Assembly: GCA_050248155.1 (NCBI GenBank)
Contig: JBFWSW010000013.1
Location: 1-64,000, forward strand
Direction of reading: 5' to 3'
DNA: 64,000 bases
DNA from: VFMC01 sp050248155
GTDB lineage: Bacteria > Actinomycetota > Acidimicrobiia > Acidimicrobiales > Ilumatobacteraceae
Below, one piece after another: positions 25,138-33,835 of this stretch. The position numbers and the translations under genes were made by a program. Under the pieces are notes generated by a model that ran no database searches, was not told the DNA's origin, and saw only the letters and a list, made by a program, of their open reading frames with translations. Numbering within the stretch: the first letter of the stretch is position 1; each line of letters opens with the position of its first letter.

Positions 25138-25527
25138 TCAGCTGGCTTCGAGGAGCTGGTGGACTCGCTGATGTGACAGACCCAGCAGCTCGGCGGCGTC
25201 GCGCCGGCTGAGCCCGAGGTCGGTCAGTGCGCGCACGGCTTCCCTGGTCTGCTGCTGCGCCTTCGCGCCTGCGCGATCTGCTGCTGTGCGTGCACGTACG
25301 ACGTCATCGGCCACCGATGCGAACGGCGCGGGGAACTGGTCGCGGATGACGAGATCTGCGGGTGCGACATCGAGCCAGAGCGCGAGGGCTTCGCGGATCC
25401 GACTCTGGGCCTGGCGGATGCTGCGCCCATACGTCTGGCACCCGGTGAGGCCTTTGATCCGGACGTTCCAGGCGTGGTCGTCGGCGTCGTAGTCGTAGAT
25501 CGCCGTGTACGTCTTGGATGAGGTCAT
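25138..25527 (-). CDS. hicB: HicB-family antitoxin
   Basis: 129 aa. Residues 1-60 are the degraded RNase-H-like HicB fold (YTAIYDYDADDHAWNVRIKG, then GCQTYGRSIRQAQSRIREAL); the C-terminus has an HTH (LSRRDAAELLGLSHQRVHQL, about 108-127) that would bind the operator. ATG 25527 overlaps the hicA stop (ATGA, 25524-25527). An ATG at 25536 is possible but lies too close to the AAAGGA site. Neutralises HicA and represses the operon. Confidence 0.85.
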   Translation of the reverse strand: MTSSKTYTAIYDYDADDHAWNVRIKGLTGCQTYGRSIRQAQSRIREALALWLDVAPADLVIRDQFPAPFASVADDVVRARTAADRAGAKAQQQTREAVRALTDLGLSRRDAAELLGLSHQRVHQLLEAS

Positions 25528-25727
25528 CGAAGCCATCCTTTCCCGAGGCGGGGTTCGAGGGCACGTTCGATCGACCGGAGTGTGCCGGTCGGGATGTCCT
25601 GCCCTCGGTGAACGGGGATCACGCTCTGGCAGCCGCCAGGGCAGCGGACCATCACGTGAGAACCACGCTGGCGGAGCTGAGCACACCCTGCTCGCTCAGC
25701 CAACTTGAGCACATCTCTGCTCGTCAT
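25524..25727 (-). CDS. hicA: HicA-family mRNA interferase toxin
   Basis: 67 aa, a full-length dsRBD-like HicA fold: SRDVLKLAERAGCAQLRQRG, then SHVMVRCP with the catalytic His24, then IPVHRGQDIPTGTLRSIERA. Cleaves mRNA when HicB is lost. Toxin-first order with overlapping stop and start. ATG 25727 is supported by TAGAGT 5 nt upstream inside the palindrome. Confidence 0.87.
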   Translation of the reverse strand: MTSRDVLKLAERAGCAQLRQRGSHVMVRCPGGCQSVIPVHRGQDIPTGTLRSIERALEPRLGKGWLR

Positions 25728-25745
25728 CGTCTACTCTACTAGACG
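25728..25745 (-). promoter_or_regulatory. Operator/-10 of hicAB
   Basis: Inverted repeat CGTCTA-CTCTAC-TAGACG directly abuts the hicA start and contains the -10-like TAGAGT (minus strand, 25733-25738). Likely bound by the HicB HTH; the layout suggests a nearly leaderless transcript. Confidence 0.6.
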
Positions 25746-25782
25746 GTTGTGGGAGTCGGACACCCGTCCCCGATTGCTCGGT

Positions 25783-25839
25783 CTGTGCGCTCTTCGCAAC
25801 CGAGGAATCGGGTACGTCGAGTTCAGGAGCGTCACGAAA
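25783..25839. repeat. Element shared with the 10.7-kb toxin locus, copy 2
   Basis: Carries the same two exact blocks as the copy at 10679-10737: CTGTGCGCTCTTCGCAACC (25783-25801) and AGGAGCGTCACGAAA (25825-25839), with a 2-bp shorter middle. It lies 56-112 bp upstream of hicA, between hicA and the DUF4262 gene. Confidence 0.75.
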
Positions 25840-25867
25840 GACGGTGTTTGTGTCTGACGCCCCGATC

Positions 25868-26452
25868 TCATCGCGAGCGCCCTCGACGACGGCCCGACGA
25901 GGTGGGCCACGCCATCGGTTGCTCGGGTTCGAGCATCGCGTTCGGCTGCATCTCGAGCACGGGCTGGCGAGGGCGCAGACGCCAGTCGAACAGCGTCTGC
26001 CACGGGAACCGGCCGACCGCGTCGGCCCACACGATCTGGACGACGTCGGGCGGCGTGAACGGACCGAACGACGAGAAGTATCCATACCACCCGGCAAGCA
26101 GGTCGCGATCGGGAGCGACGCTGCGCAGCGGCGCGCCGAGCAGACGGATCGGTACGCCTTTGAACGCAAGCGGCTGATCGCGGCCGACGGGCAACTCAGC
26201 GCTGTCGAAGTACGTCTCGACCACATGTGCGATGACCCCCTGAGCTTGGCGATCGGACAACCCGATCACGAGCAACTCCGGGACTCCCCGCCCGCAGAGG
26301 CCGATCGTGTACGCCCACGGACGCGGCGACGGCGGGCAGTTGCAGCCGGGCACGGAACAGTCGCTACCGACCGCCTGGATGGCGTAGCCGTGGGTGCTGA
26401 TGGCGGCCGCAGTGCGGGCCAGCGATTCGACCATGAAGTCGCGTGTGCTCAT
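25868..26452 (-). CDS. DUF4262-family protein
   Basis: 194 aa. Contains the family's features WAYTIGLCGRGVPELLVIGL (about residues 47-66) and a C-terminal WYGYFSSFGPFTPP segment. A Cys cluster (CSVPGCNC) precedes the core. Function of DUF4262 is unknown; members are scattered in actinobacterial accessory regions. ATG 26452 is chosen as the first Met before conserved sequence; no clear ribosome site is seen. Confidence 0.72.
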   Translation of the reverse strand: MSTRDFMVESLARTAAAISTHGYAIQAVGSDCSVPGCNCPPSPRPWAYTIGLCGRGVPELLVIGLSDRQAQGVIAHVVETYFDSAELPVGRDQPLAFKGVPIRLLGAPLRSVAPDRDLLAGWYGYFSSFGPFTPPDVVQIVWADAVGRFPWQTLFDWRLRPRQPVLEMQPNAMLEPEQPMAWPTSSGRRRGRSR

Positions 26453-26573
26453 GGCGACATCATCGACGCGGGGTGTCACGCGGGGCCCCGATGCGAGCGT
26501 CGCCATCGCATACGTCGTCGCCCGCTGAGGCGGACTCGCTGCACGCAAAGAGCCGTGGCTAGCTTCGCTGACC

Positions 26574-27467
26574 ATGGCTGAGCTCGGTTTCGACGGCAGG
26601 GTGGCGATCATCACGGGCGCAGGCGGCGGGCTCGGCCGTCAGCACGCGCTGATGCTCGCCTCCCGCGGCGCGCTCGTCGTCGTGAACGACCTGGGCGGCG
26701 CAGTCGACGGCACCGGCAGCGACAAGGGTGCGGCCGAGCGGGTCGTCGACGAGATCACGGCGGCCGGTGGCGAGGCGGTCGCCGACACCAACAGTGTGTC
26801 GACGCCCGAAGGCGGCGCAGCGATCGTGCAGACCGCGCTCGACGCGTACGGCACCGTCGACATCGTGATCAACAACGCCGGCATCCTGCGCGACAAGGCG
26901 TTCCACAACATGGAGCCCGACCTCTTGAACCCCGTCCTGGACGTGCACCTGAAGGGCGCGTTCTTCGTCACGCGTCCCGCGTGGGCCGTGATGCGCGAGA
27001 AGGGCTACGGCCGCATCATCTCGACGTCGTCCGCAGCGGGCATCTTCGGCAACTTCGGACAGACGAACTACGGCGCGGCGAAGATGGGCGTCGTCGGCTT
27101 CACTCGCGTCTTGGCCGTCGAGGGCGCCAAGTACGACATCAAGGCCAACGCGATCGCCCCGCTCGCGCTCACCCGCATGACCGAGAACATCATGGGCGGC
27201 CTCGGCGACAAGCTCGACCCGGCACTCATCTCGCCCATCGTCACCTACCTCGCCCACGAGGACTGCCCCGTCAGCGGCACCCTCTACTCGGTCGGCGGCG
27301 GTCGCGTCGCGCAGGTCTTCCTCGGCGAGACGAAGGGGTACTTCAAGGCAGGCCTCACTCCCGAAGACCTTCGCGACAACTGGGACCAGGTGGTCGACCG
27401 CGACGGCTACGCCGTCCCCTCGAACCTGGGTGAGGAGACCGCGCTGTTCCTACCGTTCTTCACATGA
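26574..27467 (+). CDS. SDR dehydrogenase, (3R)-hydroxyacyl-CoA dehydrogenase-like
   Basis: 297 aa. VAIITGAGGGLGRQHALMLA (cofactor loop), NNAGILRDKAFHNM, catalytic Ser in ISTSSAAGIFGNFG and Y-x3-K in NYGAAKMG. This pattern matches the dehydrogenase unit of multifunctional enzyme type 2, used in beta-oxidation. The extended C-terminus (about 60 residues after the fold) also fits. TAGCTT lies 8 nt before the ATG. An acyl-CoA dehydrogenase follows 4 bp later, supporting a role in fatty-acid or sterol side-chain breakdown. Confidence 0.86.
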   Translation: MAELGFDGRVAIITGAGGGLGRQHALMLASRGALVVVNDLGGAVDGTGSDKGAAERVVDEITAAGGEAVADTNSVSTPEGGAAIVQTALDAYGTVDIVINNAGILRDKAFHNMEPDLLNPVLDVHLKGAFFVTRPAWAVMREKGYGRIISTSSAAGIFGNFGQTNYGAAKMGVVGFTRVLAVEGAKYDIKANAIAPLALTRMTENIMGGLGDKLDPALISPIVTYLAHEDCPVSGTLYSVGGGRVAQVFLGETKGYFKAGLTPEDLRDNWDQVVDRDGYAVPSNLGEETALFLPFFT

Positions 27468-27471
27468 GCCG

Positions 27472-28578
27472 ATGATCGCCGTCGAGGAGTTCCAGGCGCG
27501 CGCTCGCGAATGGCTTGCCGCGAACCGTGAGGCTGCGCCGCGCGACTACGGCGCGATCTGCCCGCCCGATCTCGTCGACGCCGGACTCGCGTGGCAGCGG
27601 CTGATCCACGCCGCCGGGTTCGCCGGCATCCACTGGCCGGTCGAGCACGGCGGGCAAGGCCTGACACCCGAGCACAACGCCGTGTGGATGCTCGAGTGCG
27701 CGCTCGCCGGCGTGCCGCCGTTCTTCAACATGGTCGGGCTGGTCCTCGCCGGCGGCGCCATACAACGCTTCGGCACGCCCGATCAACGACGAGACCACCT
27801 CGCGAAGACGCTCAGCGCCGATCGGCTCTGGTGTCAGCTCTTCAGCGAGCCAGGGGCGGGCAGCGACCTCGGCGGGCTGTCGACCCGAGCAGAGCTCGAC
27901 GGGGACCGGTTCGTCGTCAACGGGCAGAAGGTGTGGTGCAGCGGGGGTCGGTACAGCGACTGGGGCATCCTCATGGCCCGCACCGACCCGGCCGCACCCA
28001 AGCACCAGGGCATCTCGTTCTTCCTCTTCCCCATGGACCTGCCAGGGGTCGAGGTCCGGCCGCTGCGGCAGATGACCGGCGAGGCCGAGTTCGACGAGGT
28101 CTTCTTCACCGACGTGCAACTCCCCGCCCACCACCTGCTCGGCCCGCTGCACGGCGGGTGGGGCGTCGGGATGGCCGTGCTCACCAGCGAGCGCGGGCAC
28201 ATCGGCACCGCGATCATCGGCCTCGAACGCCGCCTCGAGTCGATGACCGAGCTGGCGGCCGGGCGCGACCTCGACGCCGTCGAGCGCCAGCACCTCGCCC
28301 GGCTCATCAGCACGGGCACGGCGCTCAAGGCGATGGCGCAACGGCAGGGACCCATCGCGTCCACCGCGGCGAGCCTGATGAAGCTCGGCATCACCGAGAT
28401 GATGTTCGACGTGTCGATGCTGCGTGGTGACCTCGCCGGTGCGTCGGCGACGCTGGACGGTACCGACGCGTTCGGGATGCTGGCGGCTCCTGGAGGTCGC
28501 ATCGCCGGCGGCACCAGTCAGGTGCAGCGCAACATCATCGGTGAGCGACTGCTGGGGTTGCCACGCGAGCCGCGCTGA
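27472..28578 (+). CDS. Acyl-CoA dehydrogenase
   Basis: 368 aa FAD enzyme: LFSEPGAGSDLGGLSTRAEL (FAD/substrate loop), VNGQKVWCSGG, and the C-terminal GGTSQVQRNIIGERLLGLP. The segment usually carrying the catalytic base reads AAPGGRIAGGTSQ, so the base is uncertain and may lie on another helix, as in the FadE subclasses that work as heterodimers. It is directly downstream of the SDR gene and probably co-transcribed. Confidence 0.88.
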   Translation: MIAVEEFQARAREWLAANREAAPRDYGAICPPDLVDAGLAWQRLIHAAGFAGIHWPVEHGGQGLTPEHNAVWMLECALAGVPPFFNMVGLVLAGGAIQRFGTPDQRRDHLAKTLSADRLWCQLFSEPGAGSDLGGLSTRAELDGDRFVVNGQKVWCSGGRYSDWGILMARTDPAAPKHQGISFFLFPMDLPGVEVRPLRQMTGEAEFDEVFFTDVQLPAHHLLGPLHGGWGVGMAVLTSERGHIGTAIIGLERRLESMTELAAGRDLDAVERQHLARLISTGTALKAMAQRQGPIASTAASLMKLGITEMMFDVSMLRGDLAGASATLDGTDAFGMLAAPGGRIAGGTSQVQRNIIGERLLGLPREPR

Positions 28579-28638
28579 GTGGTGCATGATGTGCCCGCCA
28601 CGTCATCGTCCCGCCACCTCACCGCCGGAGGGCTCACC

Positions 28639-28914
28639 ATGAACCGCGCGAACGACTACCCGGACCGCACGCAAGCCAGCGCGGCGAGCGGCAGGAACGG
28701 ACCGAACATCGCGCTCATCGCATTCGCCGTCGTCGCGGTCCTCGCCGTGATCTTCTTCCTGCAGAACGGTGAGCGGACCTCGATCGACTTCCTCGTCTTC
28801 GAGAAGACCACGACCATCCGCTGGTCGCTGTTGATGGCGATCGTCTTCGGCGTGGTCCTCGATCGGTTGCTCGGCTTCTGGTGGCGGCGGCGGAAGCGCC
28901 GGCGCGAGGACTGA
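28639..28914 (+). CDS. LapA-domain (DUF1049) membrane protein
   Basis: 91 aa. Two hydrophobic segments (about 25-44 and 60-79) around the conserved FFLQNGERTSIDFLVFEKTT turn, and a very basic tail (RRRKRRRED). GGAGG 6 nt before ATG 28639 fixes the start. Members take part in lipopolysaccharide or envelope assembly in Gram-negatives; the role in actinobacteria is unknown. Confidence 0.85.
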   Translation: MNRANDYPDRTQASAASGRNGPNIALIAFAVVAVLAVIFFLQNGERTSIDFLVFEKTTTIRWSLLMAIVFGVVLDRLLGFWWRRRKRRRED

Positions 28915-28964
28915 CCCCTCCGCAGCATTCGCATCGCTTCGCACCCGCTCGCGAGGATGGGACG

Positions 28965-29834
28965 ATGACGGCCCCTCCCACCACCGTGCACTCGAGCAAC
29001 GGCGTCGACGTCGTCCTGCACGATCTCGGCGGGACCGGCTCGACCCTGATGGTCAGCCACGCCACCGGCTTCCACGGACGCTGCTACCTGCCGCTGGCGC
29101 ACGCGTTGGCCGATCGCTTCCACAGCCTCGCCCTCGATTACCGCGGCCACGGCGACACCCCGCTCCCCGCCGACCGCGACGGGCGCTCGATCCACTGGGA
29201 TCACTACGCCGACGACGCCGAGGCGGTGGCGACCGCACTCCGCGAACGCGCCGGTGGTCCCGTCGTCGGGTTCGGTCATTCGATGGGCGGCGCCTGCTTG
29301 TTGATGGCGGCGCTGCGCGACCCCGACGTGTTCGAGCGACTCGTGCTGTTCGAGCCGATCGTGTTCCCGCCCCCCGATCCGTCCGCTCCGCCGCACGAGA
29401 ACCGCCTGGCGAACGGAGCCCGGCGGCGCCGACCGAGCTTTCCGAGCTTCGACGCGGCGATCGAGAGCTACGGCTCGCGGCCTCCGCTCGGCAGCTTCAC
29501 CCCGGAGGCGCTCGACGCCTACGTCCGGTTCGGGTTCTCGCTCGGCGAGGACGGTCAGGTGCACCTGAAGTGCGACCCCGAGACCGAGGCGCGCACCTTC
29601 GAGAACAGCGCGACGCACGACACGTGGCAGCGACTCCCGCAGATCGACCTGCCCGTCATGGTGGTCGCCGGCCGGGTCGAGGAGGGCCAACCCTCGGCCT
29701 TCGCCGGTGCGGTCGCGGAGCAGCTTCCGCACGGCACGCTGGTCGTACGCGACGACCTCGACCACTTCGGACCGATGTCGCACCCCGACGTGGTGGCGTC
29801 GCTCGTCACGGGCTTCGCCGGCGACCACGACTGA
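28965..29834 (+). CDS. Alpha/beta hydrolase
   Basis: 289 aa. Oxyanion region SHATGFHGRCYLPLA, nucleophile elbow GFGHSMGGACL (Ser about 104), a cap region, then DLPVMVVAGRVEEGQPS (acid) and DLDHFGPM with the likely catalytic His. Substrate unknown. ATG 28965 follows the normal N-terminus; upstream open frame has no conserved sequence. Confidence 0.83.
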   Translation: MTAPPTTVHSSNGVDVVLHDLGGTGSTLMVSHATGFHGRCYLPLAHALADRFHSLALDYRGHGDTPLPADRDGRSIHWDHYADDAEAVATALRERAGGPVVGFGHSMGGACLLMAALRDPDVFERLVLFEPIVFPPPDPSAPPHENRLANGARRRRPSFPSFDAAIESYGSRPPLGSFTPEALDAYVRFGFSLGEDGQVHLKCDPETEARTFENSATHDTWQRLPQIDLPVMVVAGRVEEGQPSAFAGAVAEQLPHGTLVVRDDLDHFGPMSHPDVVASLVTGFAGDHD

Positions 29835-29874
29835 TCCCCGAACCGGCGCGCACCCCCTTCGTAGACTGCGGGAC

Positions 29875-30699
29875 GTGGTCTACCCGGTGCCAACCAGCCT
29901 GTCGCCCAGCAGGGTCGAGGCGTTCACGTCGTGCCCCATGGCGTTCCGGTTCGCGAGCATCGAGCGCCTGCCCGAGCCGCCGAGCCCGCACACGACCAAG
30001 GGCTCGCTCGTCCACCGGGTGCTCGAGCTGCTGTACACGCTCCCCGCGCCCGACCGCACCGACACGGCCGTGGAGCACTCCTTCCGCCAGGCCGTCCGCG
30101 AGTACGAGGCCGATCCCGAGCTCACCCTGCTCGGCCTCGACCAGGCCCAGCACGAGGCGTTCGTCGACGACGCCTGGACGCTCGTGCAGTCGTACCTGCG
30201 CATGGAGGATCCGACCCAGGTGCACCCGATCGGCCTCGAGCTGCGGCTCGAAGCGCAGGTCGGCGACCTCGCGCTGCGGGGCATCATCGACCGCCTCGAC
30301 CTCGACGCCGACGGCGAGCTGATCGTCACCGACTACAAGACGGGCCGCGCGCCCGGTGTGCGCTACGAGCAGTCGAAGCTCGGTGGGGTGCACTTCTACT
30401 CGTTCCTCTGCGAGTCGGTCCTCGGCCGGCGACCGGCCGCCATCCGCCTCATGTACCTGCGCACGGGCGAGGTCCTCACCGCCACTCCCTCGTCGCAGTC
30501 CACCCGCTTCATCACCACACGCACGACGGCAGTGTGGAAGGCCGTCGAGCGCGCCTGCACCACCGGCGACTTCCGTCCCCGATCGGGGCCGTTGTGCTCG
30601 TCGTGCTCGTTCCGCGAGTGGTGCCCGGCGTTCGGCGGCGACCCCGAGCGTGCGGCCATCGAGGCCCCGATCAAGTTCGGCCAGCTCAGTCCGGTCTGA
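29875..30699 (+). CDS. RecB-like PD-(D/E)XK nuclease with four-Cys cluster
   Basis: 274 aa. SPSRVEAFTSCPMAFRFASI at the N-terminus, HRVLELLY, then nuclease motifs GIIDRLDLDADGEL and IVTDYKTGRAPG (catalytic Asp and D-x-K). One Cys in the SCPMAF segment and three near the C-terminus (CSSCSFREWC) form the arrangement that binds an iron-sulfur cluster in AddB/Cas4-type nucleases. No CRISPR is nearby; actinobacteria carry a stand-alone relative (Rv2119 type) of unknown role in DNA repair. GTG start with TAGACT 7 nt upstream. Confidence 0.87.
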   Translation: MVYPVPTSLSPSRVEAFTSCPMAFRFASIERLPEPPSPHTTKGSLVHRVLELLYTLPAPDRTDTAVEHSFRQAVREYEADPELTLLGLDQAQHEAFVDDAWTLVQSYLRMEDPTQVHPIGLELRLEAQVGDLALRGIIDRLDLDADGELIVTDYKTGRAPGVRYEQSKLGGVHFYSFLCESVLGRRPAAIRLMYLRTGEVLTATPSSQSTRFITTRTTAVWKAVERACTTGDFRPRSGPLCSSCSFREWCPAFGGDPERAAIEAPIKFGQLSPV

Positions 30700-30709
30700 C
30701 CGACATGCG

Positions 30710-31270
30710 ATGACCGATGAGGAAGGCCGCTTCGGCCGCCGGATCGGGGCGTTCGACGCGCGGGCCGACCGCGGGTTCGAGCCCCTACGTCGGTCACGCG
30801 CGCTGGCCTGCACCTTCCGGGTCGCGAGCGACATCGGCGACTTCAGCCTGGTCTGGCACGTGATCGGGCTCGCCTACGGGCTCGGGATCCGCCGCGAGCC
30901 CGGCGAAGTCGTTGCGTTCGTGCTCCTCATCGGCGCCGAGAGCCTGCTCGTCAACCAGGGCATCAAGCGTCTGTTCCGCCGGCGTCGGCCGACCGTCGAC
31001 GGCGACCCGCGCACTCGGGTTCGCGTGCCGCGCACGTCGAGCTTCCCCAGCGGGCACGCCTCGTCCGCCGCGTTCGCCGCAACGCTGCTCGTCGTGTGGA
31101 CCGGGGGGCCCTGGGCCCCCTTGTGGATCGCCATCGCAGCCGTCGTCGCCATCAGCCGCGCCGTCGTGCGCATCCACTACGCGAGCGACGTCATCGCGGG
31201 TGCGATCACAGGGCTCGCACTCGCCCAGATCGCGCTGCTCACCGGCGCCGCCGACGCGCTCCGCCACTGA
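30710..31270 (+). CDS. PAP2-family membrane phosphatase
   Basis: 186 aa. The three PAP2 motifs are present: KRLFRRRRPT (K-x6-RP), SSFPSGHASSAAF (PSGH) and SRAVVRIHYASDVIAG (SR-x5-H-x3-D). Four or five membrane segments. Likely removes phosphate from undecaprenyl pyrophosphate or phosphatidate at the outer face. Starts 8 bp after the nuclease stop. Confidence 0.88.
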   Translation: MTDEEGRFGRRIGAFDARADRGFEPLRRSRALACTFRVASDIGDFSLVWHVIGLAYGLGIRREPGEVVAFVLLIGAESLLVNQGIKRLFRRRRPTVDGDPRTRVRVPRTSSFPSGHASSAAFAATLLVVWTGGPWAPLWIAIAAVVAISRAVVRIHYASDVIAGAITGLALAQIALLTGAADALRH

Positions 31271-31331
31271 GCCGCAACGCTGACGCCGACGCTGACCTGC
31301 GCTCCGCAAGCGAGGGGTAGCCTCGGCCGCC

Positions 31332-32726
31332 ATGGCCGACCTGCCGCGCTTCGATCGCAAGATGAGCGATGCGGAGGGTCTGATGTGGCGGCTCGAGAAG
31401 GACCCGCACCTGTCGAGCACGTTCGCCAACGTCACCATCCTCGATCGGCCTCCCGACTTCGACCGCTTGCTGCGTCGGCTCGACCGGGCGACGTTCGTCG
31501 TCGAGCGCTTGCGCCACCGGGTGCAACCGATGCCGGTGAACCTCAGTGCACCGATGTGGGTCGACGACCCCAACTTCGACATCCACTACCACGTCCGCCA
31601 CCTCGCCCTGCCGAAGCCGGGATCCGTGCGACAGCTGCTCGATCTCGCCGCACTCGTCGCCGCCGACCCGTTCGACCGGACACGCCCCCTGTGGCAGTTC
31701 GTCGTCGTCGACGGGCTGCGGGGCGGCAAGTCGGCGCTCATCCAGAAGCTGCACCACGCGATCACCGACGGCGAGGGCGGCGTGCAGCTCTCGCTGCAGT
31801 TCCTCGACCTCGAGCGCGACGCTCCGGAGCCACCGCCGCTCGATCGCTCGCCGGAGGCCGAGACCGATGCCCCGCCACCGGACGCACCGTCAGGCCCCGA
31901 CGTCGTGCGCGACCTGTTGGCCGGCAGCCTGCGGATGCCGATCGGCCTGCTGCGCCAGATCAAGGAGCTCCTCGCCGATCCGACGGGCATCCCCGACGCG
32001 AGCAACGCCGCCGCCGACACCATCCGCGGCGTCCTCAGCCAGCTGAGCGATACCGAACAGGCACGCTCACCGCTCTGGACGACGCGATCGTTGCAGCGGC
32101 GGATCGAGGTGCTCCGTGCGCCGTTCGACGCGACCAAGGTCGTCGCCAAGCGCCTCGGCGGCACCCTGAACACGGCGTTCCTCACCGCTGCGGCCGAGGC
32201 GGCCAGCCGGTACCACCGGGAGATGGGCCACCCCGTCGAGCACTTGCGCGCCAGCATGGCGGTGAGCACGCGCACCGAGGGATCGGGGGCGAACGCGTTC
32301 TCGCTCGCCAGGATGCTGGTGCCGACGGGCGAGATGAGCATCGCCGAGCGCTTCGCGCTCATCCAGACCGCCTCGTCGGCAGCTCGTGACGGAGGCGGCG
32401 CCGCGGCGCTCGAGACCATCGCCGCCGTCGCATCGGCCCTCCCGACGTCGATGATCACCCGCATCGCCCGTCAGCAGGCGCAAACGGTCGACTTCGCGAC
32501 CTCGAACGTGCGCGGGGCGCCGTTCCCGCTGTACATGGCCGGCGCGCAGCTGCTCGAGAACTACCCGGTCGGGCCGCTCGCAGGGGTGGCGTTCAACCTC
32601 ACGCTGCTGTCGTACGACCACAGCCTCGACATGGGCGTGAACATCGATCGCGCCGCAGTCGCGGATCCCGAGCTGCTGCGGCGGTGCTTGGAGCGCGCGT
32701 TCCAGGACCTGCTGCGCGCCGCGTGA
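31332..32726 (+). CDS. Wax ester synthase/diacylglycerol acyltransferase
   Basis: 464 aa bifunctional acyltransferase. Active-site HHAITDGEGG at 141-150 (HHxxxDG), preceded by RPLWQFVVVDGL, and the C-terminal SNVRGAPFPLYMAGAQLL and NLTLLSYDHSLDMGVNID that mark the family. Makes storage triacylglycerol or wax esters from acyl-CoA at the membrane. TAGCCT lies 8 nt before ATG 31332. Confidence 0.92.
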   Translation: MADLPRFDRKMSDAEGLMWRLEKDPHLSSTFANVTILDRPPDFDRLLRRLDRATFVVERLRHRVQPMPVNLSAPMWVDDPNFDIHYHVRHLALPKPGSVRQLLDLAALVAADPFDRTRPLWQFVVVDGLRGGKSALIQKLHHAITDGEGGVQLSLQFLDLERDAPEPPPLDRSPEAETDAPPPDAPSGPDVVRDLLAGSLRMPIGLLRQIKELLADPTGIPDASNAAADTIRGVLSQLSDTEQARSPLWTTRSLQRRIEVLRAPFDATKVVAKRLGGTLNTAFLTAAAEAASRYHREMGHPVEHLRASMAVSTRTEGSGANAFSLARMLVPTGEMSIAERFALIQTASSAARDGGGAAALETIAAVASALPTSMITRIARQQAQTVDFATSNVRGAPFPLYMAGAQLLENYPVGPLAGVAFNLTLLSYDHSLDMGVNIDRAAVADPELLRRCLERAFQDLLRAA

Positions 32727-32888
32727 TCAGGCGTCGGCTGCGGCCGGCAACGTGAGCAGCGAGCGCACGTCCAGCAACACGTCGGTGACCTCGCCACTGG
32801 TGACCAACTCGCGCGTCATCATCTGACCGAGGGCGCGATCGATGATCGCGAGCGCTTCGTGGATGACGGCGTCGTTCGTGTCGGTCAT
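32727..32888 (-). CDS. Small protein, 53 aa
   Basis: Acidic helical protein (HEALAIIDRALGQMMTRELV and VTDVLLDVRSLLTL). GAGGAG sits about 6 nt before ATG 32888. It lies convergent to the acyltransferase gene, sharing no bases. No known family; the good ribosome site and start make it likely to be real. Confidence 0.6.
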   Translation of the reverse strand: MTDTNDAVIHEALAIIDRALGQMMTRELVTSGEVTDVLLDVRSLLTLPAAADA

Positions 32889-33008
32889 CGTGGTCTCCTC
32901 ACCTTCATTTCGTCCCCTGCTGTGACCGTATCCGCCGGAGACAGCCGGAGACGGGCATCGTACCGTGAAGTCTGTGTTTCGGGCTCGGTGACGCCTACGA
33001 TCCCCCCG

Positions 33009-33812
33009 ATGGATCTCGCCGGACGGCACGTCGTGGTGACAGGAGCGGCCGGTGGCATCGGCAAGGCTCTCGCCAATCGATTCCACCAGGCAGGGGCGCG
33101 GGTCGTCGCCGCCGATCTCGATGGAGCCGGCGCCGAGCGCACCGCCGCCGAGCTGCAGGCCGTGCGTCCCGACAGCGCCCTCGGGCTGGCCGCCGACGTG
33201 GGGACCGAGGCCGGCAACGTGGCGCTCATCGACGCGGCCGAGGCCCGGTTCGGCCCGATCGATCTGTTCTTCGCCAACGCCGGTGTCGGCATGGGCACGT
33301 TGCTCGACACGCCCGAGGACGTCTGGGAGACCGCCTTCGCGGTCAACACCCACGCGCACCGATGGGCAGCCAAGCACCTCGTCCCCGGCTGGCTCGCCCG
33401 TGGCGAGGGCTACTTCTGCTCGACCGCGTCGGCTGCCGGGCTGCTCAGCCAGATCGGGTCGGCGCCGTACACGCTCACCAAGCACGCCGCGGTCGCGTTC
33501 GCCGAGTGGCTCAGCATCACCTACGGAGATGCCGGCGTGCGCGTCAGCTGCCTGTGCCCCCAGGGCGTCAACACCAACATGCTGAACGCCGGCGACATCG
33601 CCGGAGCCGGGCCGGCGTCGAGCGTCGTGCGGGCATCGGGTCGTGTCCTCGAGCCGGCCGAAGTGGCCGACATCGTCCTCGACGCGATCACCGACGAGCG
33701 CTTCCTCATCCTGCCTCACCCGGAGGTGCTCACCTACCTCCAGCGCAAGACCGGTGACGTCGACCGGTGGCTGGCGGGCATGCGCAAGCTGCAAGCACGC
33801 ATGACCGGCTGA
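33009..33812 (+). CDS. SDR family oxidoreductase
   Basis: 267 aa classical SDR: VVVTGAAGGIGKALANRF, FFANAGVGMGTLL, catalytic Ser in STASAAGLLSQIGSAPYTLT and Y-x3-K in APYTLTKHAA. The C-terminus has a cofactor-adjacent CPQGVNTNML. Substrate unknown. TACGAT ends 7 nt before ATG 33009. Confidence 0.86.
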   Translation: MDLAGRHVVVTGAAGGIGKALANRFHQAGARVVAADLDGAGAERTAAELQAVRPDSALGLAADVGTEAGNVALIDAAEARFGPIDLFFANAGVGMGTLLDTPEDVWETAFAVNTHAHRWAAKHLVPGWLARGEGYFCSTASAAGLLSQIGSAPYTLTKHAAVAFAEWLSITYGDAGVRVSCLCPQGVNTNMLNAGDIAGAGPASSVVRASGRVLEPAEVADIVLDAITDERFLILPHPEVLTYLQRKTGDVDRWLAGMRKLQARMTG

Positions 33813-33835
33813 CCGCCGCCTCTGATGGGTGTGTC

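Noticed and set aside
29875..30699. Cas4 of a CRISPR system
   Set aside because: The nuclease has a Cas4-like Cys cluster, but there are no repeats or other cas genes; it fits the stand-alone actinobacterial RecB-like family.
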